Shown here: positions 15,186 to 23,806 of the stretch, one piece after another
Numbering within the stretch: the stretch's first letter is position 1
Layout of the letters: every line of letters begins with the position of its first letter
Source of the DNA: CAZUGA01 sp964619885
GTDB taxonomy: Bacteria; Pseudomonadota; Gammaproteobacteria; Methylococcales; UBA1147
Length of the DNA stretch: 39,606 bases
Direction of reading: 5' to 3'
Assembly (NCBI GenBank): GCA_964619885.1
Contig: CAZUGA010000042.1
Location: 1-39,606 of the forward strand
The notes under the pieces: generated by a model
What the model was told of the DNA's origin: nothing
Databases searched by the model: none
Seen by the model: the letters and a program-made list of their open reading frames with translations, nothing else
Program-made: the position numbers and the translations under genes

Positions 15186-16237
15186 ATTCAACTCCGAAGT
15201 GCATAACGGATCACGCGGCCTGGGCCGCCAAGTGATGATGCATCAGTTCCGCTGGTGTTTTGAAGGCAAGGGTTTTTCTCGGTCGCTGGTTAAGCTTTCT
15301 AACCACCCGTTGAACTTCTGTATTAGTCACTTGTTTAAAATCGGTCGACTTGGGCCAGTATTGGCGTAACAAACCGTTGGTATTTTCATTGAGTCCACGC
15401 TCCCACGTATGGTACGGTCGGGCAAAGTAAGCGGGCGCGTCCAGCGCTTCGGTAATTCTTTCATGCGATGCAAACTCTTTTCCATTGTCAGCAGTAATGC
15501 TATGAACCACGTTTGCATAAGGTGATAGCAGTGCAATTGTTGCATCGGTGACGCCCCTAGCGCTTTTGCTGTTAACTCGCTGACTCAACGTAAATTCGGT
15601 GACCCGCTCAAACGTAGTCACCAGGGCGCCACTATGACCTTTACCAATAACGGTATCGATTTCCCGGTCTCCCACGCGACGCTTTTCATCAACAATGCGA
15701 GGCCGATGCTCAATGCCTACGCGGTTCTTTATTTGCCCGCGTGACGTTTTCCCATTGCTACGCTTCTGTTATTTCTTGCCCTGCCTGCGAAGGTGGGTAT
15801 AGAGGTCGCCCCCCATCCGTTTTTCGAACCAGACATGCAGGTAAATGCGCTCATGGCTGAGACCTGCTCCGGACTCCACTTCTCCTGGAGCTTGCTCTCG
15901 ACTACGGTAATCACATCAGCGGTCATCTTTATCGCCTTGCGTGCTTGCCTGCGCCGTTCATCCGTTTTGGTCTGCACCTGTTTGTGGCGGTAGCCGCGTA
16001 AGCCTATGTTACGTTTTAATTCTCGTGTAACCGTAGATTGCGTCAAGCCAATGGCCGCTGCGATGTCGGCTTGCGAAAAACCGCTTTTCTTTAGCGCCTC
16101 AATTTGGCATCGTTGTTCATAGGTCAGTTGTTTGTAGGGTTTCATCGTGTCATCTCTTGCAGGAGAAAAAACGGTTAGACTACGAGCAACTGACCGTTTC
16201 TTCTTGACTTTACAAGTTATTCACTTATGGGTTGAAT
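15186..16237 (-). mobile_element. IS30-family element
   Basis: About 1.05 kb bounded by imperfect inverted ends: ATTCAACTCCGAAGTGCATA from 15186, and on the minus strand ATTCAACCCATAAGTGAATA from 16237. It sits 61 bases downstream of tRNA-Cys. Its transposase gene is broken, so it is non-autonomous. Confidence 0.75.
15211..16145 (-). pseudogene. IS30-family transposase, frameshift and nonsense
   Basis: The N-terminal HTH part is intact from ATG 16145 (LTYEQRCQIEALKKSGFSQA, then LTQSTVTRELKRN) to KWSPEQVS. There a small deletion shifts the frame. The true continuation, HERIYLHVWFEKRMGGDLYT and LRRQGKK, is in the other frame and is followed by an in-frame TAA, then QKRSNGKTSRGQIKN and the DDE core (GDREIDTVIGKGH; TADNGKEFASHE; RGLNENTNGLLRQYWPK) to the stop at 15211. 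Both lesions inactivate the enzyme. Confidence 0.88.
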
Positions 16238-16312
16238 CTAGGAAATGGAAAGAGGAACGTGCATCTGGTTTGCGCGCGAACGATGACTATCAGTTCCCGA
16301 TCCTTTCTTAAT

Positions 16313-17356
16313 TTACAGGTTCTCGTAGTATTTTTCTATCGCATCGAGAATTTGATCATTAACCAAACTTCCATATGACGCTCTGACCGGAAAGCTTTGC
16401 TCTATATGAATGAATTGATCGCTGAATTGGGTTGCCTTTTCTGTACATGCATTATCCGAGTGATTACTAAATCGGCCAGTTGTATTTGTGGTTCCACCCA
16501 ATGATCCAGTATCACGGCCATATATGCAGGCTTTGGTTTGACCCGCGTTGTTTACTGATGCGGCCAGTACGTCGATAAAATTTATCGATTGCCCGTTAGG
16601 GTAATATTTTAAACCTGGGCTTAAATTGATTATGTTTTCATTACTGGTTTGGCATTGCGTCTGAAGCTTTGTAAGGCTGGACGATCCGAAACCGTGCAAT
16701 TGGAGGAATAAAGTTTCCGGATTGAATTCTGCCAATTGTTTGTGTGCAACAAAGTACGTGTGCATTGTGTTGTGGACCGCATCACTGGCGAAATAGTTGC
16801 CGCTGCACGCGCTTGATGATGTTGAACTGTTACGCCGTGATCCGGCTATAAAAAGAAAACGAGATGGACTTCGAATATAAAGTTCGATTGCCTGTAGTTC
16901 AGTGTATAAATCAGATTGTGGATGCGGGGCTTCGATAGCAATGGGTTTTCCTGCCGTTTTTGTGACAAAAATACCCGCACCTTTGTAAGACGGAGAACCT
17001 ATCAAGGTTTTTTCCTGCAACATATAGTGGGTTTCTACCGGAGAGTGGCCATTATCAACAAATTCGATCACTTGATAGCCAATTTTTTTACCCAATCTGT
17101 GTGCTCGTTTGTAATTTGAATCCAGGAAAGCCTCAAATACGTCGGCAAAGGTTTGGAGGAATTTCGCGGAAGGTTTGGTCCAGGATTGGTCTGCTCTCTT
17201 TCCGTAATCGATTGCCTTCAGGTAGTGCTCGAGGTTGCCTTCTTGGTGAGGGAGTGCTTGTGATATCGATGGGGTGATTAGAATTAGGGCAAGCAACAGC
17301 AATAGAATTCTGGGATCTATTATTTTGCTTTTGTCGCAATTTTTTGTCGGCGCCAT
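16313..17356 (-). CDS. Secreted protein of unknown function, possible hydrolase
   Basis: ATG 17356 has a good ribosome-binding site (GGAGA, 6 bases upstream), so the longer frame to 17431 is unlikely. The product (about 347 residues) begins with a signal peptide, ILLLLLALILITPSISQA, and should be periplasmic or secreted. Conserved-looking histidine and acidic motifs are EAPHPQSDLYTELQA, FIAGSRRNSS, ASDAVHNTMH and LQLHGFGSSS. This HP...E...H...HG arrangement would suit a metal-dependent hydrolase, but I do not recognise a named family. It stands alone between an IS30 relic and a divergent Nudix gene. Confidence 0.7.
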   Translation of the reverse strand: MAPTKNCDKSKIIDPRILLLLLALILITPSISQALPHQEGNLEHYLKAIDYGKRADQSWTKPSAKFLQTFADVFEAFLDSNYKRAHRLGKKIGYQVIEFVDNGHSPVETHYMLQEKTLIGSPSYKGAGIFVTKTAGKPIAIEAPHPQSDLYTELQAIELYIRSPSRFLFIAGSRRNSSTSSSACSGNYFASDAVHNTMHTYFVAHKQLAEFNPETLFLQLHGFGSSSLTKLQTQCQTSNENIINLSPGLKYYPNGQSINFIDVLAASVNNAGQTKACIYGRDTGSLGGTTNTTGRFSNHSDNACTEKATQFSDQFIHIEQSFPVRASYGSLVNDQILDAIEKYYENL

Positions 17357-17504
17357 AGCTATTCTCCAATCATCGAATTTATTGCATTTTATTATAGGTA
17401 ATCTATGGGTTTTAATTTGCCACCCGATCAATCAAATTCATTATATTTGACAGAATATTCAGTACGTATCAGAGTGGCGACTTTTGGACAACTGTCATAG
17501 TTCA

Positions 17505-17945
17505 ATGCCTAGACCTCAGACTCCTGCGCTGGCCGCTGATACGATTATCGAACTTATTGATTATCCTGCACGTCCTGTAGTATTAATTGACCGCCTTTAT
17601 CCACCGCTAGGTTGGGCCATTCCTGGAGGTTTCGTAGACGTTGGTGAATCGGTAGAAAGGGCTGCAATTAGAGAGGCATTCGAGGAAACTCGGCTCCATG
17701 TGTGCTTAATCGCGTTATTGGGGATATATTCGGACCCGTCGCGGGACCCGCGCGGACATACTGTTACCGCCGTTTATGTTGCCGAAGCTAGCGGTAGTCC
17801 GGTGGCAGCAGATGATGCAAAGAATGTATTTGCAGTTGATCCAACGGCTTTGAATAAAAATCTGGTGTTTGATCATGAATTGGTCTTGGATGATTACAAG
17901 CGTTTTCGATCGACTGGAGTAGCTGCGCCGTTAAGGGTGGATTAA
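17505..17945 (+). CDS. Nudix hydrolase
   Basis: A 146-residue cytoplasmic protein with a complete Nudix box at residues 42-64: G42, E48, R56-E57 and E60-E61 (GFVDVGESVERAAIREAFEE). It should hydrolyse a nucleoside diphosphate linked to another group. The sequence after the box (PSRDPRGHTVTAVYVA) is common in ADP-ribose or NADH pyrophosphatase-like members, but substrate cannot be fixed. ATG 17505 is preferred over a TTG at 17484 because the upstream residues do not look conserved. Confidence 0.88.
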   Translation: MPRPQTPALAADTIIELIDYPARPVVLIDRLYPPLGWAIPGGFVDVGESVERAAIREAFEETRLHVCLIALLGIYSDPSRDPRGHTVTAVYVAEASGSPVAADDAKNVFAVDPTALNKNLVFDHELVLDDYKRFRSTGVAAPLRVD

Positions 17946-17966
17946 TTAAGCACGCATTATGGTTGT

Positions 17967-17995
17967 CCAGGATTCGAACTTTATTCGAATCCTGG
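17967..17995. terminator. Perfect 12-bp hairpin after the Nudix gene
   Basis: CCAGGATTCGAA and TTCGAATCCTGG pair perfectly around a 5-base loop, 22 bases after the Nudix stop. There is no T-tract on either strand, so it is more likely an RNA-stabilising or weak bidirectional stop signal than a classical rho-independent terminator. Each arm contains the tRNA T-loop word TTCGAATCC. Confidence 0.45.
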
Positions 17996-18132
17996 AAGAA
18001 GCGATGTATGAATTCATCGAGTAATGCCTGCACTGCAACCGCAGTTACATTTGACGCGGATTTATAATTGCACTCTTAAGGTAAACTTGGCATGATAAAA
18101 AATTTGCCCCTTTCTATAATTTTGGAGAAGAA

Positions 18133-18765
18133 ATGAAGAAAATATTAATACCCTCAGCTGTTTGTCTGTTAATAACCTGGGCGTCGTTGGTCAGTGCCCA
18201 TGGTCCGGTTCGACAAAAGGTTGTGGAAAAAATCGATATTGACGCACCACCGGCGAAGGTTTGGGCTGAGATCAAGGATTTTGGCAATTTAAGCTGGCTG
18301 CCACCGGTAAAGAGTACCACGGCCGAAAATTTGCCGGGTAGTGATGGTAAGTGTGAAGAGAATGATGCAAATGCTTTTGTTTGGGCGGGCAGCGATACAC
18401 CTTGTGCTAGTCGGGTGTTAACCTTAAAAGACGGTGGCATGATCACCGAAGTGGTCAAAAAATATAACAACGAGAAGATGATATATTCGTATCGAATTAC
18501 CGATATGAGTACCGCTAAAACCATCAAACATTCCGGAGAAGATGTTCCTGTTAAAGTCGTACCCGTCTCCAATTATTCGGCGACACTAATGGTTAAGGAT
18601 AATAAAAAAGGGGGTTCCCAGGTAATCTGGAAAAGTGGGTTTTATAGAGGCTATATGAATAACAACCCGCCGCCTGAATTGACCGAAGAAGTTGCGATTG
18701 GCGTAGTGTCTGATATCTTCAAGTCCGGATTAGGAAATTTGAAGAAAACCGTTGAAGGTAAATAG
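18133..18765 (+). CDS. MxaD-like SRPBCC protein, exported
   Basis: The 210-residue product has a signal peptide (KKILIPSAVCLLITWASLVSA) and an SRPBCC lipid-binding fold. The usual start is IDIDAPPAKVWAEIKDFGNL with W at the first strand-helix turn, and the C-terminal helix is VVSDIFKSGLGNLKKTV. Exported SRPBCC proteins of this type include MxaD, which helps periplasmic PQQ methanol dehydrogenase interact with its cytochrome. The next gene, 18 bases on, is a YVTN propeller of the kind linked with PQQ-dependent catabolism. No dehydrogenase or cytochrome c gene is present here, so the pathway assignment is only suggestive. Confidence 0.75.
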   Translation: MKKILIPSAVCLLITWASLVSAHGPVRQKVVEKIDIDAPPAKVWAEIKDFGNLSWLPPVKSTTAENLPGSDGKCEENDANAFVWAGSDTPCASRVLTLKDGGMITEVVKKYNNEKMIYSYRITDMSTAKTIKHSGEDVPVKVVPVSNYSATLMVKDNKKGGSQVIWKSGFYRGYMNNNPPPELTEEVAIGVVSDIFKSGLGNLKKTVEGK

Positions 18766-18783
18766 TCGCATTTCGGTGGTAAC

Positions 18784-19752
18784 TTGAAATACATTGCGGC
18801 GGCATTAGTTGCCGGTCTGGCCCAGTTAACTTCGTGCTGGGCTGAATCTGGTCCTTATGCATATATTACCAATCAGGGTGATGATACAGTCTCGGTTATT
18901 GATACAAAAAGCGGGAAGGTAACCAAGGCTTTAGCAGTCGGCTCTAAACCTGCAGGTGTCGCAGTAACGTTGGATGGCAATAGAGTTTTTATAAGCAATC
19001 CGCAAAGCAAGGATTTGACTGTGATCGATGGTCGATCACTAACAGTGATTCAAAACGTACCAATTGGTGAAGTAGTGGTTGGGATTGCCGTGGGTCCCGT
19101 GGGGCGCAGGGTTTATCTTTCGGATTGGTATAACGATAAGGTGTTGGTATTGGACGCGGTTGCGATGGAAATCGTGTCGCGAATTGATGTCGGTAAATCG
19201 CCCGCCGGTATTGTAGTCAGTATAGACGGAAGTACGTTGTATGTGGCCAACAGGGATAGTAATTCAGTTTCCGTTTTAGATACCAAGAAGCTCAAGGTCG
19301 TGGGCGAGGTCGCGGTAGGCAAGCATCCGTTTGGGATAACGGTCGATCGGGATCAGCGACGCTTATATAGCGCCAATGTCGAGAGCAACGATGTGAGTGT
19401 AGTGGATCTAATGACGCGTAAGCGCATTGCTAATATTCGTACTGGCGAACGGCCCTATGCGGTCGCTTTGGCACTCGGAGAACGGCGTTTGGTCGTAACC
19501 AATCAATACGATAATTCGGTGGGTATCATCGATACTCAGGCACTAAAAACGATTGATACCGTAGACGTTGGTGAGTATCCGGAAGGCGTTGCGACCCATC
19601 CAAACGATAAGCATGTCTATATTGCAAACTGGTTCAGTAACAATGTATCGGTTTTGAATGTGAAGACTTTGGAGATCGTCAAGACGATTGATACGGGTGA
19701 GGGTAGCCGTGCTTTTGGCCAGTTTATGCCGGGTATTGATGGGGGGCACTGA
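18784..19752 (+). CDS. YVTN-type beta-propeller protein, periplasmic
   Basis: After a signal peptide (MKYIAAALVAGLAQLTSCWA) come about seven 40-residue blades with the repeat pattern (Y/V)-V-(T/A)-N...D-(N/D)-T-VSVIDT...V. Examples are AYITNQGDDTVSVIDTKSGK at residues 26-45 and LYVANRDSNSVSVLDTKKLK. The fold covers the whole mature protein. Such propellers occur beside PQQ-alcohol-dehydrogenase genes and may act as scaffolds. The start is TTG 18784. No ATG lies in a suitable position before the signal peptide. It is the second gene of an operon with the SRPBCC gene. Confidence 0.82.
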   Translation: MKYIAAALVAGLAQLTSCWAESGPYAYITNQGDDTVSVIDTKSGKVTKALAVGSKPAGVAVTLDGNRVFISNPQSKDLTVIDGRSLTVIQNVPIGEVVVGIAVGPVGRRVYLSDWYNDKVLVLDAVAMEIVSRIDVGKSPAGIVVSIDGSTLYVANRDSNSVSVLDTKKLKVVGEVAVGKHPFGITVDRDQRRLYSANVESNDVSVVDLMTRKRIANIRTGERPYAVALALGERRLVVTNQYDNSVGIIDTQALKTIDTVDVGEYPEGVATHPNDKHVYIANWFSNNVSVLNVKTLEIVKTIDTGEGSRAFGQFMPGIDGGH

Positions 19753-19756
19753 TTCT

Positions 19757-20068
19757 ATGGGCTTGGCTTCAATCCTGATCGGGATTGAAAGGGAAATGCG
19801 CCAATTAGGTATTTGGGAGTCGACTCAACCGGATAGAATAGCGCTAAGCAGTGAAATGCCTTTTTGCTACGATACATTGAGTTTTAATCAATGGATGCAA
19901 TTTGTACTCATCGTCCGATTCCGAACAATCATCGATAATCGGGCCGGACTGCCATCGACCTGCAACATATTGCCATATGCTGCAGAAGCACTTGGTGACG
20001 TGAAAGAAGATACTTCGCAATTGTTGGATTTGATTAAAGATTTGGACGGGTGTTTTGGAAACAATTGA
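19757..20068 (+). CDS. YqcC family (DUF446) protein
   Basis: A 103-residue protein with the YqcC pattern: an initial helix IGIEREMRQLGIWE, then MPFCYDTLSFNQWMQFVLIV, RFRTIID, and LPSTCNILPYAAEAL. Function is unknown. The family is common in gammaproteobacteria. ATG 19757 is only 4 bases after the propeller stop, so it may be read through from that operon. A longer frame upstream overlaps the propeller and is rejected. Confidence 0.82.
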   Translation: MGLASILIGIEREMRQLGIWESTQPDRIALSSEMPFCYDTLSFNQWMQFVLIVRFRTIIDNRAGLPSTCNILPYAAEALGDVKEDTSQLLDLIKDLDGCFGNN

Positions 20069-20188
20069 CTCGTTGGTTACCGATATTGTGCTAATCGTTA
20101 TAGTTTGTCTATTTAATCGCTTGCCGGGGAAGAGCGACTGTAGTATTTTCAACACCGATATTTTGATGCCTAACCAAATGGAGAGTAT

Positions 20189-20473
20189 ATGGCTGCAGAT
20201 GTAGAAGATCTTAGCGTTGATTATACCGATGGCGATATCCAAACGGTCAAACAGCTGGATAAGGAAATACTGACCCGCGGTGCGTGGGCTACAGTGATAT
20301 ACCGTTATCAAGACTGGGATCGGCGCAAAGAAGAATACAGTGCTGATCGTTTTACCATTCGACGCTATCAAAAGCGCAACGGCGAATACCAGCAAAAATC
20401 CAAATTTAATATCTCCAGTCCAGATCAGGCTATCAAAATCATAGCGGCATTGCAGCAATGGATCGATGATTAA
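20189..20473 (+). CDS. Conserved small protein of unknown function
   Basis: A 94-residue hydrophilic protein behind a GGAGAG box. The core GAWATVIYRYQDWDRRKEEY, followed by RFTIRRYQKRNGEYQQKSKF and NISSPDQAIKII, looks highly conserved and is familiar from uncharacterised gammaproteobacterial genes. It has no membrane segment or metal motif. The following lipoprotein gene starts 27 bases downstream, so the two may be one unit. Confidence 0.7.
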   Translation: MAADVEDLSVDYTDGDIQTVKQLDKEILTRGAWATVIYRYQDWDRRKEEYSADRFTIRRYQKRNGEYQQKSKFNISSPDQAIKIIAALQQWIDD

Positions 20474-20500
20474 CGAACGGAAAAGTTTGAGAACGAGCCA

Positions 20501-20899
20501 ATGAGAAGGACGGTCTGGCTCTTATTGGTGTTGACTATCGGGTTTGGAGCTTGCTCGACAGACAAAAAGAAGATGGATATGGATAATACCCTGCGGTTGT
20601 ATGAAAAATCCATACGGTGGGGTGCATACGGCGATGCTCAAACGGTCCAGAAAGACCTGAGTAATTTTGTCGACCCTGAAAAGTTCAGCGAAATAAAGGT
20701 TATTTCATACGACGTGATCAGACAGGAAATTCATGGTGATTTCGATCGCGTGGATCAAACCGTAGAAATTCGTTTTTATCACGAACAGCAAGGCACGGTT
20801 AAAAAATTAGTAGATCAACAAACCTGGTTGTACGACGAAGATCGGGGAATCTGGCAATTAGAAGGGCCACTGCCGAATTTTAATTCTGCCATTCAATAA
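20501..20899 (+). CDS. Putative lipoprotein
   Basis: The 132-residue product starts with a lipoprotein signal peptide, MRRTVWLLLVLTIGFGAC, where the GAC end gives a lipidated Cys18 followed by STDKKK. The mature part (LYEKSIRWGAYGDAQTVQKD, then DQQTWLYDEDRGIWQLEGPL) is a small alpha/beta domain seen in uncharacterised proteobacterial lipoproteins. Its last 20 bases overlap tail-to-tail with the convergent YcgN-family gene. Specific function is unknown. Confidence 0.72.
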   Translation: MRRTVWLLLVLTIGFGACSTDKKKMDMDNTLRLYEKSIRWGAYGDAQTVQKDLSNFVDPEKFSEIKVISYDVIRQEIHGDFDRVDQTVEIRFYHEQQGTVKKLVDQQTWLYDEDRGIWQLEGPLPNFNSAIQ

Positions 20900-21317
20900 T
20901 ATATTCGCTAAGATCCCCCGCTTCACTTTCTTTGACAGCATAGCTGCGTACTGAGACTCCTGCTTCGTGGACCGAATTTGGGTCGTGCGTAACCAGAGGA
21001 TGCCATGACGGGAGGTCTTTCCCTTCTGCCAATAGTCGGTATGCACAGGTCCCGGGTAACCAATCGTATTGTACGAAAGATTCCTTTTTTATGTCTACAC
21101 AGCTTGGTACAAGGCGGGTGCGTTCGTTATATCTGGTGCAGCGGCAGGTTTCAGAGTCGATCAAATCGCATACCACGCTGGTAAATACTATCTCCCCGTT
21201 GTCTTCATCTTCCAATTTGCTCAGGCAACATTTGCCGCAGCCATCGCAAAGTGACTCCCACTCGGTTTGATTCATCTCGGTCAATTTTTTGGACTGCCAG
21301 AATGGAATATCGCTCAT
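20880..21317 (-). CDS. YcgN-family cysteine cluster protein
   Basis: A 145-residue protein with the family start PFWQSKKLTEMNQTEWESLC and the cluster C24-C27-C30-C31 (CDGCGKCC). Further cysteines follow in VCDLIDSETCRCTRY and VPSC. The family is thought to bind zinc or an Fe-S cluster. Role unknown. ATG 21317 overlaps the stop of the upstream M14-family gene (ATGA), which marks it as the last gene of a minus-strand operon. Confidence 0.85.
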   Translation of the reverse strand: MSDIPFWQSKKLTEMNQTEWESLCDGCGKCCLSKLEDEDNGEIVFTSVVCDLIDSETCRCTRYNERTRLVPSCVDIKKESFVQYDWLPGTCAYRLLAEGKDLPSWHPLVTHDPNSVHEAGVSVRSYAVKESEAGDLSEYIIEWQN

Positions 21318-22333
21318 ACCGAGATTCGTTCCATTAGGTAACCCAGGCAATCCTGCCGAATTATTTCTTCGTCCAACGTAAACATCGAAGGCATGACGGC
21401 TTTGTTGATAATCAATTCGTTTCGATCAATTCGAAAATAATCTGAAGTGCACTCCTCGCCCCACTCGTTTTTTACGACCAACGGGATTTGGGATCGGTGA
21501 CGGACGCGCCCTAGTATAGTACTTGCAGGTATCTCAGTGAAATTCATGCGATCCAGGTCTGCCTCCAATAACAGGTCCGCATCCAGCTTATTGAAGCTGA
21601 ATTCAATATTTTCTGAGACTTTAACTTGGGCAACGCTATGGAAAAGATCAATGTCATTAGCTGAAATGACGTGTTTTGGGATGTCTGTTAAATGAAGGGC
21701 GCCTTCCAAAAACGCCATTGCGTGCTCGATGCCGAATTTTTGGCCAGGTTTACCGCATTCCAATGTTACCGCAGGACAAACTTCGGCAAAAGCGGCCGAT
21801 TGAACGCCCTTGGGTCGGATAAAATAGACGACTAAACGACTAAACAAATGTGCCAGTTGGGTGAATTGGTTGTCGAGTTTATTAATGCAAGCGTAATGCG
21901 GATTTATTCCGGTGTTGTTATGGATATCTATGCTGGCGAATACATCGCGCGCCCGCATTTCGTTTAACACCTGCTGCATGATTTCGGATTCGTTGCACGG
22001 TGATTGATCTGTGCCAGGCCAAACGCGATTATAGTCTGGCTGATACTCCAGTCGACGAACCCCGGCTTTTGCAGCAGCGACATTGCCTATAAAAATGGAC
22101 ATCGAACGGGGTAATATAGTGTCACGCTGTTTCTTGAGCATCTGCTGCACCGCGTAAAATCCGGTCGGTTCATTGCCGTGCAATAGTATAGAAATAAACA
22201 AGGGTTTTTTTTCGCGGCCCGAGAGATGGATTAACGTCGGTTGAGGAATGATCTCGTGCAGAGATACGGCGGAAGCGTGCAAAAATCCTTCGGGTAACGC
22301 CTCGAGCTGAGTGAGTTGCGGTAAAACTAGCAT
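21314..22333 (-). CDS. Succinylglutamate desuccinylase/aspartoacylase-family peptidase (M14)
   Basis: A zinc carboxypeptidase fold with the first ligand motif LLHGNEPTG (H52, E55), the second ligand H138 in DIHNNTG, and a likely catalytic Glu in VTLECGKPGQ. The family removes acyl or amino-acid groups from small amides. The gene overlaps the glutamate-cysteine-ligase-like gene upstream and the YcgN gene downstream. An amide or gamma-glutamyl substrate made or used by that neighbour is a reasonable inference. ATG 22333 was preferred to GTG 22342. Both lie within the upstream gene's end. Confidence 0.82.
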   Translation of the reverse strand: MLVLPQLTQLEALPEGFLHASAVSLHEIIPQPTLIHLSGREKKPLFISILLHGNEPTGFYAVQQMLKKQRDTILPRSMSIFIGNVAAAKAGVRRLEYQPDYNRVWPGTDQSPCNESEIMQQVLNEMRARDVFASIDIHNNTGINPHYACINKLDNQFTQLAHLFSRLVVYFIRPKGVQSAAFAEVCPAVTLECGKPGQKFGIEHAMAFLEGALHLTDIPKHVISANDIDLFHSVAQVKVSENIEFSFNKLDADLLLEADLDRMNFTEIPASTILGRVRHRSQIPLVVKNEWGEECTSDYFRIDRNELIINKAVMPSMFTLDEEIIRQDCLGYLMERISV

Positions 22334-23760
22334 ATAGACCACTCGTGCACGGGTTTATCAGACCATTGTTTGGCTAAATATGCACGCATCATCCCGGTAT
22401 AATCTGCGCTGTGTTTCTGTAGATAATTTCGCTGCCATTGCGCACCAGTTTGCCCGTTTTCTACGCGCTTCTGCATGATACTTAGATAATAATTTGCATC
22501 TTCGGGTACCAACTGCAATTTATTAAGACCTTCATAAGCCTGAGGTATAAGAAATTCAAGCATCAAGTCTTTTACCCGGTATTTTTCTAGATCCAACCAT
22601 GTAATGGAGGCATCTAAGCCATAACGTGCGGCATTGTAAAAATTATCTTTGGCAATATGAAAGGGTAGGGTAGGTACCTGGTCACCGAATTGGTCGTGTA
22701 AGTAACTAATAGTGCCATAAAAAAATGCGGCATTTGCGAGCATATCAGCTAGCGTGGGCCCGGCTGGTATTACTCGTTGTTCGATTCTTATGTGTGGCGT
22801 ACCGTCACTGTCAAAACCTACTAAAGGGCGATTCCAACGCCAAATGGTACCATTATGAAGACGCAGGTAATCCAAATGCTCGTCGGATGAATCGAATTGC
22901 ACGGGCAGCAATACAGGAAAGTGCTCCAAATTCTCGATAAAACATTCCATAATAGATTTTCGCGCGTAGTCCGAACCAAAGCTGACGCGCCGCAAAGGTC
23001 CGTGCGCCACGCCATCGTAACCGCCAATTTCAATGGATTGTTCAAACAATGGAATACGGGTTTCAGCCCAAAGGTTTTTAGCAAACAAAATCGGTGCATT
23101 TGCCGAGGCTGCAACGCAAGGTGCGGACGCAATGATCGATGCGTTGTAAAAATGGTGCGCGAGATGTAAAGGTGTCTGTAAATGTATTTGAAAAGACGTT
23201 GCGGCAGATTCCAACATGACGTCATGGTGGTAAACATTCAAGGTTTCGATTCCGCATATTTCCAGATGAATCGGCTCTCCCCGCGCAGTCAATATTTGTC
23301 TATTGAGTGCACGATAGCGATTCATATCCGACATGATGCTAAGATTCAAAGCCGATTGTTTTAACGTCGGAAGCGTACCGATCATGATGAGGTGCAATCC
23401 CATTGCTTCAGCGGTTTCGTGTGCTTTGCCGCAAATCACTTCTAATCCCTGGTGCAATTGTTTTAGTGCTGAATGGCGTAAATCAATCGGTTGATTGTTC
23501 AATTCGATATTAAATTTCGCTAGTTCTGCGGATGCTAACGGGTCATCCAATAATTCTAAAAATTCAGCGTTTTTAGGTACCGGCCGGATTGCTTTGTCCA
23601 CCAGCCAGGCTTCGATTTCAAATCCTGCCACGGGTTGTTTGTGCGATAGACAATCGTTGTCTATCAAATTTTGTAGTAACTCGGTTTGACGTTGTAGACG
23701 TTGATGAAAGTGTTGGAAATCACCTTGCGAAAATAAGGCTTTATCGATTTCTTGTCCCAT
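22327..23760 (-). CDS. Glutamate-cysteine ligase family (GCS2-like) protein
   Basis: A 477-residue protein with GCS2/ATP-grasp-like features: AGFEIEAWLVDKAIRPVPKN near the N-terminus (metal-binding glutamates), FNIELNNQPID, and a basic motif near the middle (HIRIEQRVIPAGPTLADMLA). It would join glutamate or a similar carboxylate to an amine using ATP. It differs from classical GshA, and the true product may not be gamma-glutamylcysteine. It is the first gene of a three-gene overlapping operon with an M14 hydrolase and a YcgN protein, suggesting a linked synthesis-hydrolysis pair. Confidence 0.78.
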   Translation of the reverse strand: MGQEIDKALFSQGDFQHFHQRLQRQTELLQNLIDNDCLSHKQPVAGFEIEAWLVDKAIRPVPKNAEFLELLDDPLASAELAKFNIELNNQPIDLRHSALKQLHQGLEVICGKAHETAEAMGLHLIMIGTLPTLKQSALNLSIMSDMNRYRALNRQILTARGEPIHLEICGIETLNVYHHDVMLESAATSFQIHLQTPLHLAHHFYNASIIASAPCVAASANAPILFAKNLWAETRIPLFEQSIEIGGYDGVAHGPLRRVSFGSDYARKSIMECFIENLEHFPVLLPVQFDSSDEHLDYLRLHNGTIWRWNRPLVGFDSDGTPHIRIEQRVIPAGPTLADMLANAAFFYGTISYLHDQFGDQVPTLPFHIAKDNFYNAARYGLDASITWLDLEKYRVKDLMLEFLIPQAYEGLNKLQLVPEDANYYLSIMQKRVENGQTGAQWQRNYLQKHSADYTGMMRAYLAKQWSDKPVHEWSIC

Positions 23761-23806
23761 TAACGTGAGATGCGATCGTGTTTCGGTTCGGTGAAAGTAG
23801 ATTAAA

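Noticed and set aside
14886..15369. Two plus-strand frames across tRNA-Cys
   Set aside because: They run through attR, the tRNA and the IS30 end, so they cannot be protein genes.
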